NCBI GenBank assembly: GCA_001563965.1
Contig: LKMS01000084.1
Coordinates: forward strand, 1-6,534
Reading direction: 5' to 3'
DNA: 6,534 nt
DNA from: Haloferacaceae archaeon PL-Br10_E2g29
GTDB taxonomy: Archaea; Halobacteriota; Halobacteria; Halobacteriales; Haloferacaceae
Position numbers and translations under genes: made by a program. Below are positions 6,473 to 6,534 of the stretch, piece after piece. The number at the start of each line of letters is the position of its first letter. Position 1 is the first letter of the stretch. The notes beneath the pieces are model-generated. The model did no database searches and was not told the DNA's origin. It saw only the letters and a list, made by a program, of their open reading frames with translations.

Positions 6473-6534
6473 ATGCTGACCATTGTTTCGGATACCCACA
6501 GCACCGACGGCCACCGACTGCGGGGTCGAACCCT
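6473..6534 (+). CDS. Metallophosphoesterase (calcineurin-like), N-terminal 20 residues, 3'-partial
   Basis: From the ATG at 6473 the frame reads MLTIVSDTHSTDGHRLRGRT and continues off the window. A short beta-strand followed by SDTH at the very N-terminus is the first metal-binding motif (DxH) of calcineurin-like phosphoesterases such as the YfcE/MJ0936 type, where Asp and His bind the two-metal centre. The remaining motifs (GD, GNHD/E, GH) lie outside the window, so the subfamily and substrate cannot be judged. It lies 70 bp after the protease gene on the same strand. No strong TATA element was seen; GTTTCAGTA near 6442-6450 is a weak candidate. Confidence 0.75.
   Translation, partial: MLTIVSDTHSTDGHRLRGRT

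Overview
The window looks like a haloarchaeal (Halobacteria) chromosome segment. The reading frames are GC-rich with G or C at most third positions. The proteins are acidic and rich in Asp and Glu. Four of the genes have an archaeal TATA-like element centred about 25-32 nt upstream of the start codon, as expected for short-leader or leaderless mRNAs. Several proteins belong to archaeal families: a COG1202-type Ski2-like helicase, a DUF357 protein, a CBS-containing site-2 protease and a PAS histidine kinase. No rRNA, tRNA, CRISPR array or mobile element was recognised.

Layout. (1) 1-1271 (+) is the 3' part of one open frame that enters from the left edge. It begins with what looks like the C-terminal end of a CheY-like receiver domain. 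A disordered, repeat-containing linker follows, and the frame ends in about 300 residues with the signature residues of a class I terpene synthase: DDxxE, a pyrophosphate-sensor Arg, and an NSE-like triad at canonical spacing. (2) 1272-2279 (-) is a soluble PAS histidine kinase, convergent with gene 1 and with no base between the two stop codons. (3) 2280-2600 is an AT-rich non-coding stretch holding the kinase promoter. (4) 2601-2885 (-) is a small DUF357 protein. (5) 2961-5051 (-) is a large Ski2-like helicase with a four-cysteine zinc-binding module. (6) 5052-5217 is a divergent promoter region. (7) 5218-6402 (+) is a membrane-embedded M50 metalloprotease with two CBS domains. (8) 6473-6534 (+) is the first 20 codons of a metallophosphoesterase, cut by the right edge.

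How they fit together. Genes 4 and 5 lie in the same direction with a short gap and may be co-expressed; the helicase family is linked to RNA turnover. Genes 5 and 7 diverge from one intergenic region and have no obvious functional tie. The striking part is the left end: a candidate receiver-terpene synthase fusion facing a histidine kinase. If the fusion is real, it suggests terpenoid chemistry, or a repurposed terpene synthase fold, controlled by phosphotransfer. The receiver is only seen as its last 20 or so residues, so this depends on the sequence upstream of the window.
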